A stretch of DNA of 46,004 bases from Colwellia sp. (GCA_016765685.1 JAESPR010000027.1:1-46004), one strand, 5' to 3'. Positions 1 to 8,728 are shown, counted from the first letter of the stretch. Translations and numbers: made by a program. Notes: a model not told the origin generated them from the sequence alone.

Positions 1-114
1 ATATCTTTAAACCTACTAAAATCAGAAACAGCGCATAAAGTAGGCATTAAAATTAAGCGGCAAATGGCAGGATGGGATAGCGATTACCTACTAAAAATAT
101 TACAAATATTTTAA
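1..114 (+). CDS. ISAs1-family transposase, C-terminal 37 residues (partial)
   Basis: Frame 1 is open from the first base to TAA at 112-114 and reads as the last 37 residues of a transposase. The segments LNLLKSETAHKVGIKIKR and AGWDSDYLLKIL match the conserved C-terminal tail of ISAs1/H-repeat transposases (pattern ALNLL-K---GIK-KR--AGWDN-YL-K-L). This is the part after the DDE catalytic core, so no catalytic residue is visible. The N-terminal portion lies outside the window, and whether the gene is intact is unknown. The family call rests on recall of the motif, not on a search. Confidence 0.6.
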   Translation: MSLNLLKSETAHKVGIKIKRQMAGWDSDYLLKILQIF

Positions 115-127
115 TGCGATTGCCCTA
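1..127 (+). mobile_element. Right end of an ISAs1-family insertion sequence (truncated by window edge)
   Basis: The first 114 bases are the 3' end of a transposase gene. They are followed at once by ATGCGATTGCCCT (114-126), which resembles the right terminal inverted repeat I recall for ISAs1/H-repeat elements (ATGCG-TTGCCCTG). The element must extend upstream of the window, so its left end, length and intactness cannot be judged. Target-site duplications cannot be checked. The insertion lies 3' of the outer-membrane fragment that ends at 174. Confidence 0.55.
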
Positions 128-173
128 CTTGTATTTACTTATTGGCGTAAAAACACCATGGAGTCTTTAGCCT

Positions 174-418
174 TTAGAAGTGTACAATCACGCCAACAAA
201 AGCACCTTTAATGTCAAGATCGGTATATAAATTTGCTAAATCTGAAAATTCCATTTTCACGGCTCTATATCCTAAGGTTAGATTAAAATCCACCATTCTG
301 TTATCAACTAGGTTGTAACTTAAGCTAACTTGATAGTCATAAAGTGAATGGTCATCTATCAATGAAAAATCAGCTTGGGCAAAGACACTTAAGTTAGTTA
401 ACGGCAAGCTAATGTTGG
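174..418 (-). pseudogene. C-terminal fragment of a TIGR04219-type outer-membrane beta-barrel protein
   Basis: About 80 residues read as the last strands of an outer-membrane barrel: alternating beta-strand segments (YDYQVSLSYNLVDN, FNLTLGYRAVKMEF), a loop LYTDLDIKG, and a terminal GVIVHF ending in the Phe recognised by the BAM machinery. The ending LGYR..E..D...L.TDL...G...G...HF matches what I recall of TIGR04219 outer-membrane proteins of Shewanella and Colwellia, which are roughly 220-250 residues. The N-terminal two thirds and the signal peptide are absent. Upstream sequence on the same strand is an unrelated lipoprotein remnant in another frame. An ATG at 405-407 exists, but a 77-residue product could not form or export a barrel, so I call it a remnant. 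Confidence 0.5.
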
Positions 419-765
419 TAGCAATACAACGGCTCCACGAAAAGTTGTAGATAACTCTTTTTTTGTTATTTTTAAATTGATATTTTCTATTTTGTTACCT
501 ACATCAATGGCAACATCGTAGCGCAAAAAGTTTTTGTTGATAAGGGGTTTTGCTTCAAGGTAACTAATACAAATAAAATTTATCTCAGAGCAATATTGCG
601 ACTTTACATATCCTTGAAGAAACAGATTTTCATCGCTGTTGATATTTTCATAATCAAAGCTTTGCTGACTTGATATGTATTTTGATATAACACTTGAACA
701 ACCACTATAATAAGTAATATCAAGGTTAACAATGAATACTTAAAAATATTTATACGTGAATTAAT
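398..765 (-). pseudogene. Decayed small lipoprotein gene (start codon lost, frameshift at the lipobox)
   Basis: On the minus strand a GGAGG Shine-Dalgarno (778-774) sits 8 nt before ATT at 765, where an ATG would be expected. From there the frame reads a lipoprotein-like signal (NSRINIFKYSLLTLILLII), but it then diverges. The adjacent frame continues as SGCSSVISKYISSQQSFDYE and stays open to TAA at 398-400. Adding one base near 'ttattata' would join the halves into an L-I-x-S-G-C lipobox followed by about 100 residues of mature protein. The two lesions, a lost ATG and a one-base deletion, argue for a pseudogene. The 3' end overlaps the barrel fragment, so the true C-terminus may also be lost. 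I do not recognise the family. Confidence 0.45.
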
Positions 766-838
766 TACCTAAACCTCCAGAGAAAGCTAACGGATAACCC
801 TCAGTAATACCTGATCCATAACCATAATTTAATTCACA
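761..838 (-). pseudogene. Short C-terminal coding remnant rich in Gly/Tyr
   Basis: Minus-strand frame ending at TAA 761-763 encodes NYGYGSGITEGYPLAFSGGLGN. It is preceded by a stop after only about 25 codons. The glycine/tyrosine composition and its position directly in front of the Shine-Dalgarno of the lipoprotein remnant suggest the tail of an upstream gene in the same former operon. Too short to identify, and it could be chance. Confidence 0.2.
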
Positions 839-1015
839 TTAATATCACACAATATCAAAAAATAGAAATAAAAAAATTGATTTTACGTAATTATCTGGAT
901 GACGATTCCGAGATATCTCCATGGTAAATTGTACTCTTACCTTTCATCTTTACATTTTATTAAAAGTAAAGATATGGTATTCTTTACTAAAATGGATAAA
1001 GTAAAGGAAGTGGTT

Positions 1016-1234
1016 ATGAAAGTTAGTTCTAAAAGACAGATTACACTGCCAATAGATCAATGTGTTGTTGCTCATATTAATAAAGGTGATGAAGTTGAGA
1101 GCTTTGTCGATAGACAGGGTATTATTTCTATCGTTAAAAAATCAACGGGGGCAGCTAGTGGTATGTTAAGTGGCATAGCAATTAATGCTGATATCACTGA
1201 AGAAGAGTCATTACAAAGTTCTATAAGTTTATGA
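1016..1234 (+). CDS. AbrB/MazE-type antitoxin of a toxin-antitoxin pair
   Basis: A 72-residue protein beginning MKVSSKRQITLPID, the swapped-hairpin SpoVT/AbrB DNA-binding fold used by MazE- and VapB-type antitoxins. The C-terminal part is likely the disordered toxin-neutralising tail. I place the start at ATG 1016 because AAGGAAG (1004-1010) is well spaced before it and the family consensus starts here. An ATG at 899 in the same frame would add 39 unlikely residues. The stop overlaps the toxin start as ATGA (1231-1234), a typical coupled arrangement. Such antitoxins usually bind their own promoter as a dimer. The AT-rich stretch before it is the probable promoter region, but I see no clear operator. 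Confidence 0.8.
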   Translation: MKVSSKRQITLPIDQCVVAHINKGDEVESFVDRQGIISIVKKSTGAASGMLSGIAINADITEEESLQSSISL

Positions 1235-1665
1235 TTGCTGTAGATACTAACGTTTTACTTCGTTATTTAATCAAAGATGACCAAGTACAAGCAGAAAAAT
1301 CACAAAAGCTTATTAATGGTAGCCAAAAAGTATTGATCACCGATGTAGTGATCACCGAAACTATATGGGTCTTAACAGGAAAGCGCTATCAGCTACCTAA
1401 AGATAAAATTATTGATGTTATTCATGCCTTGTTCGCAGAGAAAAACATTCAGTTTGAAGATCCTCAGGCTGTTTGGTGTGCCTTAAAAGATTATGTTAAT
1501 GCACCATCAATAAAAGTGAAAGGTAAAACCAAGCAAGCCGATTTTTCTGATGCGTTAATTGTCAATAAAGCAAAGCGTTATGGTCAAGTAAACAATATAA
1601 AGGTGCATCCTATTTATACCTTTGATAAAGCCGCACAAGCAATAGAAGGAACTGCAGAGCCTTGA
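1231..1665 (+). CDS. PIN-domain ribonuclease toxin (VapC-like)
   Basis: A 144-residue single PIN domain. The acidic metal ligands expected of a PIN nuclease are visible: Asp5 in MIAVDTNVLLRYL, Glu43 in ITETIWVL, Asp104 and Asp107 in ADFSDALI, and Asp132 in YTFDKAA. Related VapC toxins are Mg-dependent RNases that cut tRNA or rRNA; the target here cannot be read from sequence. The gene starts inside the antitoxin stop codon, so the two are translated together. All catalytic residues and normal length are present, so the pair is probably functional although its surroundings are decayed. It is a candidate stabiliser of the accessory patch. Confidence 0.85.
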   Translation: MIAVDTNVLLRYLIKDDQVQAEKSQKLINGSQKVLITDVVITETIWVLTGKRYQLPKDKIIDVIHALFAEKNIQFEDPQAVWCALKDYVNAPSIKVKGKTKQADFSDALIVNKAKRYGQVNNIKVHPIYTFDKAAQAIEGTAEP

Positions 1666-1728
1666 GTTTTATCTCACTCTGGGGGCGTTAGCGCCATAGA
1701 AGTTAAACGCTTTTCATAATACTGATTT

Positions 1729-2316
1729 TCACTCTTCATCTTCACTAATGCGACTAGCAACGGCACCTTTTTGATCTTTATATTTAGCATCACTACGTTT
1801 ATTGTATGGGCGTGCAGCGCTTGATGACATGGTTTCAAAATTCAATGCCGCTATTTTCATTTTAGGGCGCAGTGCCAACGGCAGTTTACCCGAATTATAA
1901 AACTCTAGAACAATTTGGCCTGACCAGCCGGGATCAATTCTGTGCGCAGTTACATGCACCATTAAACCTAACCGTGCTAAAGAAGAACGCCCATCTAACC
2001 AACCAACGATATTATCTGGCAAAGTTACCGATTCATAGGTAACTGCCAATGCTAATTCACCGGGATGTAAAAAGAAAGCATCGCCATCGGCAATAACAAT
2101 TTCATCACTCATCACTGCATTCATTGCTTGTTGCATTTCAGCTTTAGGGCCACTTAAATCAATAAAAGGCGCGGTATGATCTTGAAAAACACGAAACTCA
2201 TTGCCTAATCGAATGTCAACACTGACCCCTGAAATCATCGATCTATCTGGCTTTGGCGAGATAATTATTTTATCTTCATCAAGGTGTTGTTCAATGTCTT
2301 TATCACTTAATCTCAT
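1729..2316 (-). CDS. dcd: dCTP deaminase
   Basis: 195 residues, close to the 193 of E. coli Dcd, with which it is collinear. Dcd deaminates dCTP to dUTP, feeding dUMP and then dTMP synthesis in the cytosol. The signature block [20 protein letters not shown], followed by [23 protein letters not shown], contains the catalytic Glu of VLEFYNSG and the nucleotide-binding residues of the trimeric dUTPase/DCD fold. The C-terminus is highly charged and flexible, as expected of the lid. It lies 51 bp downstream of mrp on the same strand and is probably cotranscribed with it, an arrangement seen in related gammaproteobacteria. Confidence 0.95.
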   Translation of the reverse strand: MRLSDKDIEQHLDEDKIIISPKPDRSMISGVSVDIRLGNEFRVFQDHTAPFIDLSGPKAEMQQAMNAVMSDEIVIADGDAFFLHPGELALAVTYESVTLPDNIVGWLDGRSSLARLGLMVHVTAHRIDPGWSGQIVLEFYNSGKLPLALRPKMKIAALNFETMSSSAARPYNKRSDAKYKDQKGAVASRISEDEE

Positions 2317-2367
2317 AATCTGGAGCTTATTCTTTTGAAGTTGATGTTGAAGTTGTTTTTAAAATAA

Positions 2368-3549
2368 CTACTGGGTTATTTCAACAGTGGGTGTAATTGG
2401 ACTAGCATTATCAAGTTGTAAGTATAATTGCCCAGCTATGTTACGCGCTATTCTACGGTACAAACACGCTATATCGCCAGTGCTATTTCCAATAATATCT
2501 GATTCACCAAAGTCAGCATCTTGGCGAATGTTAATATTCAATGGCAACTGACCCAATAACTGAGTCTGCTTAGTGTCAGCCATTTTTACCCCTCCGGACT
2601 CACCAAAAATATGGCTTTTATGACCACAGTTTTCACATAAGTGATAACTCATGTTTTCAATGATACCTAGCACGGGTACTTTGACTTTATCGAACATAGC
2701 AACGCCTTTGGCGGCATCAATTAAGGCAATATCTTGTGGCGTAGTGACAATAACCGCAGCCGCTACAGGTACTTTTTGCGCCAATGTTAATTGAATATCC
2801 CCTGTTCCCGGCGGCATATCAATTAATAAATAATCCAGATCTGGCCAATCGGTTTCATTCAGTAATTGATTAAAGGCTCCACTAGCCATTGGGCCACGCC
2901 AAACTGTGGCGTCATTTTCATCAACCAGAAAACCTATCGACATAGCGCTTAAGCCATGAGCCTTTAATGGTGTCATCAACTTACCGTCATGTGAACTCGG
3001 TTTGGCATTTTTCAAACCAAGCAGTGTCGGAATTGAAGGGCCGTAAATGTCGGCATCTAAAATGCCAACACGAGCACCTTCAGCAATCAAAGCGTAGGCA
3101 AGGTTGACGGCTGTGGTTGATTTGCCAACACCACCTTTGCCAGAGGCGATGGCAATAATATTTTTTATTTTATTGTCACTGCCATTAAGCGAAAATGAGC
3201 GTACCGCGTTAATTTTCAGTTCAATGTTGAAACTAACACTTTGCTTTAATGATTCTATTAACGTTTGGGCTATAACCTCTAGTTCACCTTGGCAAGGAAA
3301 AGGCATGGTCAGATTAACTAAGAGATCAGCTTCTTGACCGCCATCAAGATTAAAATTCAAACAAACCGCAAGCACACCTTGTGGAAAATTAACCGAACGA
3401 TAAGCGCTTAACGCTTCTTCGATAACTTGCGTTTTTTCTGTTATAGATAAATCAGTTACCGTTGATGAATTAATTTCAGAGTGAGAAGCTGTTTGCTCCG
3501 TGTTTTGTGTTTTCTGAGAATTGCTCTTAGCGAAAAGTTTACCGAACAT
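2368..3549 (-). CDS. mrp: Mrp/ApbC iron-sulfur cluster carrier P-loop ATPase
   Basis: 393-residue cytosolic protein that delivers Fe-S clusters to apo-proteins. The N-terminal third carries a MIP18/DUF59-like domain (about residues 40-120, including LVNLTMPFPCQGELEVIA). The ParA/MinD-type ATPase core then starts with the deviant Walker A SGKGGVGKS at 136-144. LLIDMPPGTGD (241-251) is the Walker B/switch region. C305 and C308 in SYHLCENCGH form the CxxC that bridges the Fe-S cluster in the dimer. A charged tail of about 20 residues follows the core. Transcribed divergently from metG, as in E. coli, with about 80 bp of shared promoter region, and followed by dcd. Confidence 0.95.
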   Translation of the reverse strand: MFGKLFAKSNSQKTQNTEQTASHSEINSSTVTDLSITEKTQVIEEALSAYRSVNFPQGVLAVCLNFNLDGGQEADLLVNLTMPFPCQGELEVIAQTLIESLKQSVSFNIELKINAVRSFSLNGSDNKIKNIIAIASGKGGVGKSTTAVNLAYALIAEGARVGILDADIYGPSIPTLLGLKNAKPSSHDGKLMTPLKAHGLSAMSIGFLVDENDATVWRGPMASGAFNQLLNETDWPDLDYLLIDMPPGTGDIQLTLAQKVPVAAAVIVTTPQDIALIDAAKGVAMFDKVKVPVLGIIENMSYHLCENCGHKSHIFGESGGVKMADTKQTQLLGQLPLNINIRQDADFGESDIIGNSTGDIACLYRRIARNIAGQLYLQLDNASPITPTVEITQ

Positions 3550-3632
3550 AATGTGACATTAATCATTTGAGTATAAACGTTAAATTCTGTACTATTGCAG
3601 CCATTATTACCATCAAAAAACTCGATTAATTC

Positions 3633-5762
3633 ATGTCTACAGCAATCTCTTCACAAACACCATCGCCGACATCAGCCAAAAAACGCAAAATATTAGTGAC
3701 TTGCGCCTTACCTTATGCCAATGGCTCAATTCATTTAGGCCATTTACTTGAGCACATTCAAACAGATATTTGGGTAAGGTTTCAACGAATGCGTGGTCAT
3801 GAAACTTATTTTGTTTGTGCTGATGATGCTCATGGCACGCCGATAATGCTTAAAGCACAAGAGTTAGGCATTAGCCCTGAAGAAATGATCAATGCCGTGC
3901 GTGAAGAGCACATGGCTGATTTTAGCGATTTTTATATCAGTTTTGATAATTATCATTCAACTCACAGTGATGAAAACAAAGCCTTCGCCACAGAAATTTA
4001 TAATCGTTTGCATGCTAATGGCCATATAAAAACCCGTATTATTTCACAGTTGTATGATCCCGAAAAAGGCATGTTTTTACCCGATCGTTTTGTTAAAGGT
4101 ACTTGTCCTAAGTGTAAAGCGGAAGATCAAAATGGTGATAACTGTGATGACTGTGGGGCAACATATTCGCCTACAGAAGTATTAAACCCCCGTTCGGTAG
4201 TATCAGGCGCAACACCGATATTAAAAGATTCAGAGCATTACTTCTTTGACTTACCTGCATTTGAAGAAATGTTAAAAAACTGGACTCGCAGTGGCGCTTT
4301 GCAAGAAGAAATGGCTAATAAACTAGCAGAGTGGTTCGATCAAGGTTTAAGGCAATGGGATATAAGCCGTGATGCGCCCTACTTTGGTTTTGAAATTCCT
4401 AATGCGCCGGGTAAATTTTTCTATGTTTGGTTAGACGCACCCATTGGCTACATGGGCAGCTTTAAAAACTTGTGTGATAAAAACCCTGCTATTGATTTTG
4501 ATAGTTTTTGGAACGAAAACTCAACCGCAGAGCTTTATCACTTTATTGGTAAAGATATTATCTATTTCCACAGCTTGTTTTGGCCGGCAATGTTAGAAGG
4601 CGCAGGATACCGTAAGCCTACCTCTGTATTTGCCCATGGCTTTGTAACTGTTAATGGCGCAAAAATGTCTAAATCTAAAGGCACGTTTATTAAAGGACGT
4701 ACTTATTTAGAACATTTAAACCCCGAATATCTACGTTATTATTACGCAGCTAAATTAACTAACCGTATTGATGATTTAGATCTTAATCTTGAAGATTTTG
4801 CTCAGCGGGTTAACTCTGACCTAGTAGGCAAAGTGGTTAATATCGCTTCTCGTTGTGCAAGTTTTATCACTAAACGCTTTGATGGCATGTTATCCGCTAA
4901 TATTGACGATCAAGCACTTGCTGATGACGTGATGAACGCCGGTGATAGCATTGCCGCGCATTATGAAAGTCGCGATTTTGGCCGTGGCATGCGAGAAATT
5001 ATGGCACTTGCCGATAAAGTGAATGAATATATCGCGATAAAAGAGCCGTGGCAGTTAATTAAAGACGAAAGCAAGCAAGCCGAAGTACACGACATTTGCT
5101 CGCTAGGCATTAATATGTTCCGCACTTTGATGATTTATTTAAAACCTGTTTTACCTGTACTAGCAGACAGCACAGCAGCATTTTTAAATGATGAACTGGT
5201 TTGGGAAGGTCATAAAACGCTGTTAACAGATCACAAAATAAATAAATTTAAAGCCTTATTACAACGTGTAGACATGGACAAAGTTAACGCGATGACAGAA
5301 GCATCAAAAGATAGTTTAGTTGGCGCGGTGACCACTGAAGATAAAAAAATCAAGAATAAGAAAAAGGTAAAAGCTGTCGATAATTCTGCCGCGCTTGCAA
5401 ACCCATTGGCAGCCGATCCTATTAGTGAAGAAATACAGTTTGATGATTTTGCAAAAATTGATTTACGTATTGTCAAAATAATTAACGCCGAACATGTTGA
5501 AAAAGCTGATAAACTGCTTAAATTAACACTCGCACTTGATAACAACGGTGTTGAGACTCGCCAAGTATTCGCTGGCATAAAGTCGGCTTACCAACCCGAA
5601 GATCTAATAGGCAAACATACCGTGATGGTTGCTAACTTAGCGCCACGTAAAATGCGTTTTGGCATGTCAGAAGGTATGGTGCTGGCTGCAGGCCCTGGAG
5701 GTCAAGACTTGTGGGTATTAAACCCTGATGATGGTGCAAAAGCTGGCATGCGCGTAAAGTAA
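3633..5762 (+). CDS. metG: Methionyl-tRNA synthetase
   Basis: 709 residues (E. coli 677), class I synthetase charging tRNA-Met and initiator tRNA. The HIGH-type motif is HLGH at 34-37 after [11 protein letters not shown] zinc knuckle CPKC...CDDC lies near residue 160. KMSKS is at 344-348. The last 110 residues (from [13 protein letters not shown]) form the EMAP/Trbp111-like tRNA-binding domain used for dimerisation. A lysine-rich linker ([11 protein letters not shown]) separates it from the anticodon-binding helices and accounts for much of the extra length. ATG 3633 is the only reasonable start. Divergent from mrp; a strong terminator follows at 5821. Confidence 0.97.
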   Translation: MSTAISSQTPSPTSAKKRKILVTCALPYANGSIHLGHLLEHIQTDIWVRFQRMRGHETYFVCADDAHGTPIMLKAQELGISPEEMINAVREEHMADFSDFYISFDNYHSTHSDENKAFATEIYNRLHANGHIKTRIISQLYDPEKGMFLPDRFVKGTCPKCKAEDQNGDNCDDCGATYSPTEVLNPRSVVSGATPILKDSEHYFFDLPAFEEMLKNWTRSGALQEEMANKLAEWFDQGLRQWDISRDAPYFGFEIPNAPGKFFYVWLDAPIGYMGSFKNLCDKNPAIDFDSFWNENSTAELYHFIGKDIIYFHSLFWPAMLEGAGYRKPTSVFAHGFVTVNGAKMSKSKGTFIKGRTYLEHLNPEYLRYYYAAKLTNRIDDLDLNLEDFAQRVNSDLVGKVVNIASRCASFITKRFDGMLSANIDDQALADDVMNAGDSIAAHYESRDFGRGMREIMALADKVNEYIAIKEPWQLIKDESKQAEVHDICSLGINMFRTLMIYLKPVLPVLADSTAAFLNDELVWEGHKTLLTDHKINKFKALLQRVDMDKVNAMTEASKDSLVGAVTTEDKKIKNKKKVKAVDNSAALANPLAADPISEEIQFDDFAKIDLRIVKIINAEHVEKADKLLKLTLALDNNGVETRQVFAGIKSAYQPEDLIGKHTVMVANLAPRKMRFGMSEGMVLAAGPGGQDLWVLNPDDGAKAGMRVK

Positions 5763-5820
5763 ATAGAACTTTATGTTTATACTTAGCTTAAGTTTTAAGT
5801 AAGAACGGCTCATAACGAAT

Positions 5821-5861
5821 AAAAGGTATACGCCTTCACTGTAACGCGATACCTTTTTTTT
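5821..5861 (+). terminator. Rho-independent terminator of metG
   Basis: AAAAGGTAT (5821-5829) pairs with ATACCTTTT (5849-5857) and runs into a stretch of eight T. It sits about 60 bp after the metG stop and before the rcsF ribosome-binding region. Confidence 0.75.
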
Positions 5862-5879
5862 GATTAAAACAGGTGCAAA

Positions 5880-6317
5880 ATGCTAACCAAAAAATTTTTA
5901 TTACTTTTCCTTATGGTAGTTATACTAGTAATCATAACTGCTTGTAGCAATAATTATGTCTCAACCAATCTAGATAAGGTAAATTTCAATCAGTACTTTT
6001 CAGCCTCAAAAGTTAAGATTTATCACAGCGAAAAAGACATTAATGCTCGTTATCAGTTCATTAGTGGTGTTGAAGGGCAAGATTGTCAAATAAAACCTCA
6101 CCACGCAGCTCCCAATGAAATTAATGCCCGAACACAAGCTCGGCGACAAGCATTTGATCAGCATGCTAATGGGGTGGTATTTTCCGGCTGTGCTGTGCTT
6201 GCTCAAGAACAATTAGCACAACAGAGCAATAGTAACGATGCCCAACAATGCCATGCTATCGTTATTTGTTATGCCAAAGCATACGCCATTGAAACTAAAT
6301 CATCTGCAAATGACTGA
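5880..6317 (+). CDS. rcsF: RcsF-like outer-membrane lipoprotein
   Basis: 145 residues with a lipoprotein signal: a hydrophobic stretch then IITAC with lipidated Cys22. Four further cysteines (69 in GVEGQDCQ, 104 in VFSGC, 124 and 130 in QQCHAIVIC) have the spacing of the four RcsF cysteines that form two disulfides in E. coli. In enterobacteria RcsF senses envelope damage and signals through IgaA to the Rcs phosphorelay. Whether a full Rcs pathway exists here is unknown, since no other Rcs gene is in the window. The gene overlaps trmO by 8 nt. rcsF next to trmO is also the E. coli order, which supports the call. Confidence 0.85.
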   Translation: MLTKKFLLLFLMVVILVIITACSNNYVSTNLDKVNFNQYFSASKVKIYHSEKDINARYQFISGVEGQDCQIKPHHAAPNEINARTQARRQAFDQHANGVVFSGCAVLAQEQLAQQSNSNDAQQCHAIVICYAKAYAIETKSSAND

Positions 6318-7044
6318 GGTCATAAGCGAACTGACATTAAGCCCTATAGGCGTAGTTAACTCGCCTTATAAAGAAAAGTTTGCCATCCCTCGTCAACCGG
6401 GTTTAGTAAACTCAGCCAAAGGCACCATAAAACTTTTAGGTGATGTCAATAATATTGAATCGGTTCGAGGCTTAACGCAGTTTAGCCATATTTGGCTGTT
6501 ATTTGTTTTTCATGGCAGCCAAGAACACGGCTGGAAGCCCTTAGTTAAACCACCTAGATTAGGCGGCAATAAAAAGATAGGTGTATTAGCAACACGATCA
6601 ACCTTTAGACCCAACCCCATAGGCATGTCGGTGGTGAAACTTGATAAAGTGCAAGTGATTAAACAAGAGGTTATTTTACATATTTCAGGACTGGATTTAT
6701 TAGATAAAACCCCAATCATTGATATAAAACCCTATGTTCCCTATTCAGATTCAGTGCCTAACGCTAATGCTGGGTTTGCGCAAACAGAGCCACAATTAAA
6801 TTTAACGGTAGAATTTTCTAAACAAGCACAGTCAACATTGCTGACGTTGAAACAAGAGTTACCCGAATTAGCTTTATTTATTAAACAAGTGTTGTCGCAA
6901 GATCCCCGCCCTGCTTATAAACAAAATAAAACGGATAAGAAAATTTATGGCATGATTTTGTATAACCTGAATATTCAATGGCAAATGTTAGCGGCTACCA
7001 ATATAGAAGTTATACAAATCAACCGCATTGAAGGGTCTTGTTAA
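6310..7044 (+). CDS. trmO: tRNA (N6-threonylcarbamoyladenosine37-N6)-methyltransferase TrmO
   Basis: 244 residues (E. coli TrmO/YaeB 235). TrmO methylates t6A37 to m6t6A37 in tRNA-Thr using S-adenosylmethionine. The N-terminal TsaA-type barrel is clear: SPIGVVNSPYKEKFAIPRQPGL, then HGSQE, then RLGGNKKIGVLATRSTFRPN and PIGMSVVKL, then LDLLDKTPIIDIKPYVPYSD. The C-terminal domain has DPRPAYKQ. I start it at ATG 6310, which overlaps the rcsF stop as ATGACTGA, because the family begins just before the SPIGVV strand. An in-frame ATG at 6238 inside rcsF would add 24 residues unlike the family. Cotranscribed with rcsF. Abuts a convergent gene with no spacer. Confidence 0.93.
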   Translation: MTEVISELTLSPIGVVNSPYKEKFAIPRQPGLVNSAKGTIKLLGDVNNIESVRGLTQFSHIWLLFVFHGSQEHGWKPLVKPPRLGGNKKIGVLATRSTFRPNPIGMSVVKLDKVQVIKQEVILHISGLDLLDKTPIIDIKPYVPYSDSVPNANAGFAQTEPQLNLTVEFSKQAQSTLLTLKQELPELALFIKQVLSQDPRPAYKQNKTDKKIYGMILYNLNIQWQMLAATNIEVIQINRIEGSC

Positions 7045-8487
7045 TTATTGTTTAACCGACAATGTATGTCTTGCTATCGGTTGACCATTCAAAATAATTG
7101 TATCGATACTATCCCATGCTTCAATAGAACTTAACGGGTTCTTTTTTAATAGTAATAGATTAGCAATTTTTCCAACCTCTACGGTGCCATAATCATCCTG
7201 AATTTTGAATTGTTTAGCATTATTAATCGTTGCCGCCGCCAATACTTCGTTAAGGGTTAATCCTGCATCAACCATGGCTTTCATTTCTTGGTAAGTAGTC
7301 AGTCCCGGTTGGTTAGCGAAACTAGGGCTTCCTGGAAAATCAGAGGCTAACAAGATGGGATGTTTCGATTTATTGAGGTAATTAATGACTTTATTACCTT
7401 TCCCTATTCGACCATACAGAAACACACCAGCAATTGATTTATCAGGCATACCATCAAAACCAATTCGAAGTTCTTCTTTAAACCACTGTGCTTCAGGCGT
7501 TTTATACCAATTCAACAGTGGTTTTGGCGTGATAAGTGAAAATTCAGGTGAATCACCTATGTTGGGCAGCATGACTTCACCTAAACCGGCAATAACTCTT
7601 TGTGTTGGCATGTAACCTATTTTATTAACAATAATATTCTCTAAAACGTTAGAAATTTGTGCCGGTATATCCTTTGCATGGCTATGCTCACCCCAGTTCC
7701 ACATTCCATGAACTATAACATCAACCCTTGCGGAAAGCGCTAGTTGCTGCATATCTAAGGCATTAGCATGAGCCAAAATGGGTAATTTAACTTTTTTAGC
7801 AGATACTTTAATTCTATCAAGTGTTTTAGGAGAAAACGTTGGCCATTGACTAGCATTACCATATCCGTCTTCAAAGTAGATCTTTATGCATGACGCTCCA
7901 GAATTAGCAATTTTTTGTACGATATCTTCTGCCGAATTTGCCCCATTTCTTGGTGCCTTTTCATCAATCAAATAAGTAAACATTGATCTAGATTTATCGT
8001 CCTGCTTCTCTACATAAGGAAAAGTGTGTGTTGAGGTAATAACTTCACATCGAAAATAATCAGGATGGTTTTCAGCCGATGTAAAGTGATGCCAATTGAG
8101 ACCAGGGTTAGGGTCAAGAACTTGAGTTACGCCATAATACAAAAAGCTTCGAGGCTGCTGCTTGAAGTATGATTTGGTGAGCTTTGGATGTTTAACAGAC
8201 ATAGGATCGACACCAAATCCCATGCCAGGAATTGATGAAACATGAGCATGGCTATCCATAATACCTGGGGTTAAAAATTTTCCTGAACCATTTATTTTCA
8301 AACCATACGAGGTGACTTTATTTCTCGTTATGTTCACTATTCGACCATTATCAATCAATACATTCATATGCTGTTGTGGTTCGTGATGGTGAGATGAAAT
8401 AATGGTGACATCTTCAATTAATACGCTATCTTTTGCCAACAATGCAAAAGGAAATAGCAAAACAGAAAACAATAATACTTTAAACAT
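7045..8487 (-). CDS. Secreted metal-dependent amidohydrolase family protein
   Basis: 480 residues with a Sec signal peptide (MFKVLLFSVLLFPFALLAKD, cleavage near residue 19), hence periplasmic. The fold is an amidohydrolase TIM barrel with a full set of binuclear metal ligands: His80 and His82 in DSHAH, Lys202 in CIKIYF (candidate carboxylated lysine), His240 in LAHAN, His260 in VIVHGMW and Asp383 in ASDFPGSP. The flanking beta-sandwich is intact (N-terminal strands; C-terminal GTVEVGKIANLLLLKKNPL). It resembles imidazolonepropionase- or prolidase-like secreted hydrolases, but the substrate is not readable. It stands alone between trmO and the tRNA-Ser region, with no pathway neighbours, so it may be accessory. 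Confidence 0.85.
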   Translation of the reverse strand: MFKVLLFSVLLFPFALLAKDSVLIEDVTIISSHHHEPQQHMNVLIDNGRIVNITRNKVTSYGLKINGSGKFLTPGIMDSHAHVSSIPGMGFGVDPMSVKHPKLTKSYFKQQPRSFLYYGVTQVLDPNPGLNWHHFTSAENHPDYFRCEVITSTHTFPYVEKQDDKSRSMFTYLIDEKAPRNGANSAEDIVQKIANSGASCIKIYFEDGYGNASQWPTFSPKTLDRIKVSAKKVKLPILAHANALDMQQLALSARVDVIVHGMWNWGEHSHAKDIPAQISNVLENIIVNKIGYMPTQRVIAGLGEVMLPNIGDSPEFSLITPKPLLNWYKTPEAQWFKEELRIGFDGMPDKSIAGVFLYGRIGKGNKVINYLNKSKHPILLASDFPGSPSFANQPGLTTYQEMKAMVDAGLTLNEVLAAATINNAKQFKIQDDYGTVEVGKIANLLLLKKNPLSSIEAWDSIDTIILNGQPIARHTLSVKQ

Positions 8488-8644
8488 AAAACTCTTCTAT
8501 GGGCTTAATGAAATAGCCCATAACGGGCTAAACATGGCTCACTAAGATAAGTAAAAAAATGAGTAAGAGCAACCGTTTTTCGTAATGTAGCAGTGTGGTG
8601 AAATGTGAACCCTACTCGAAGGTATTGCGCTAGCTTGTAAACGT

Positions 8645-8674
8645 AAAAAGGCTAGCATTGCTGCTAGCCTTTTT
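8645..8674. terminator. Bidirectional hairpin terminator
   Basis: AAAAAGGCTAGC (8645-8656) and GCTAGCCTTTTT (8663-8674) form a perfect 12-bp stem with a 6-nt loop. The T-tract is on both strands. It lies about 10 bp before the duplicated tRNA-Ser 3' end and upstream of the amidohydrolase gene, so it may insulate that gene from leftward readthrough. Confidence 0.7.
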
Positions 8675-8682
8675 ACTAAATG

Positions 8683-8706
8683 TGGCGGTGAGATAGAGAT
8701 TTGAAC
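8683..8706. repeat. Duplicate of the tRNA-Ser 3' end (att-like direct repeat)
   Basis: 24 bases identical to 9273-9296, in the same orientation. They correspond exactly to the last 24 nt of tRNA-Ser(UGA), from the T-loop GTTC to the encoded CCA. Beyond the repeat the sequences diverge and no other part of a tRNA is present. A copy of a tRNA 3' end ending precisely at CCA is the usual footprint of tyrosine-recombinase integration at a tRNA gene. The 566 bp between the copies contain no ORF of note and no integrase. Confidence 0.65.
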
Positions 8707-8728
8707 CCTGTTTTTGGATAAATCAAAT

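Noticed and set aside
899-1015. N-terminal extension of the antitoxin from ATG 899
   Set aside because: The 39 extra residues do not resemble the family, and the internal ATG 1016 has a good Shine-Dalgarno site.
8591-8615. Third copy of the tRNA-Ser 3' end
   Set aside because: Similarity is weak and gapped; too uncertain to list as a repeat.
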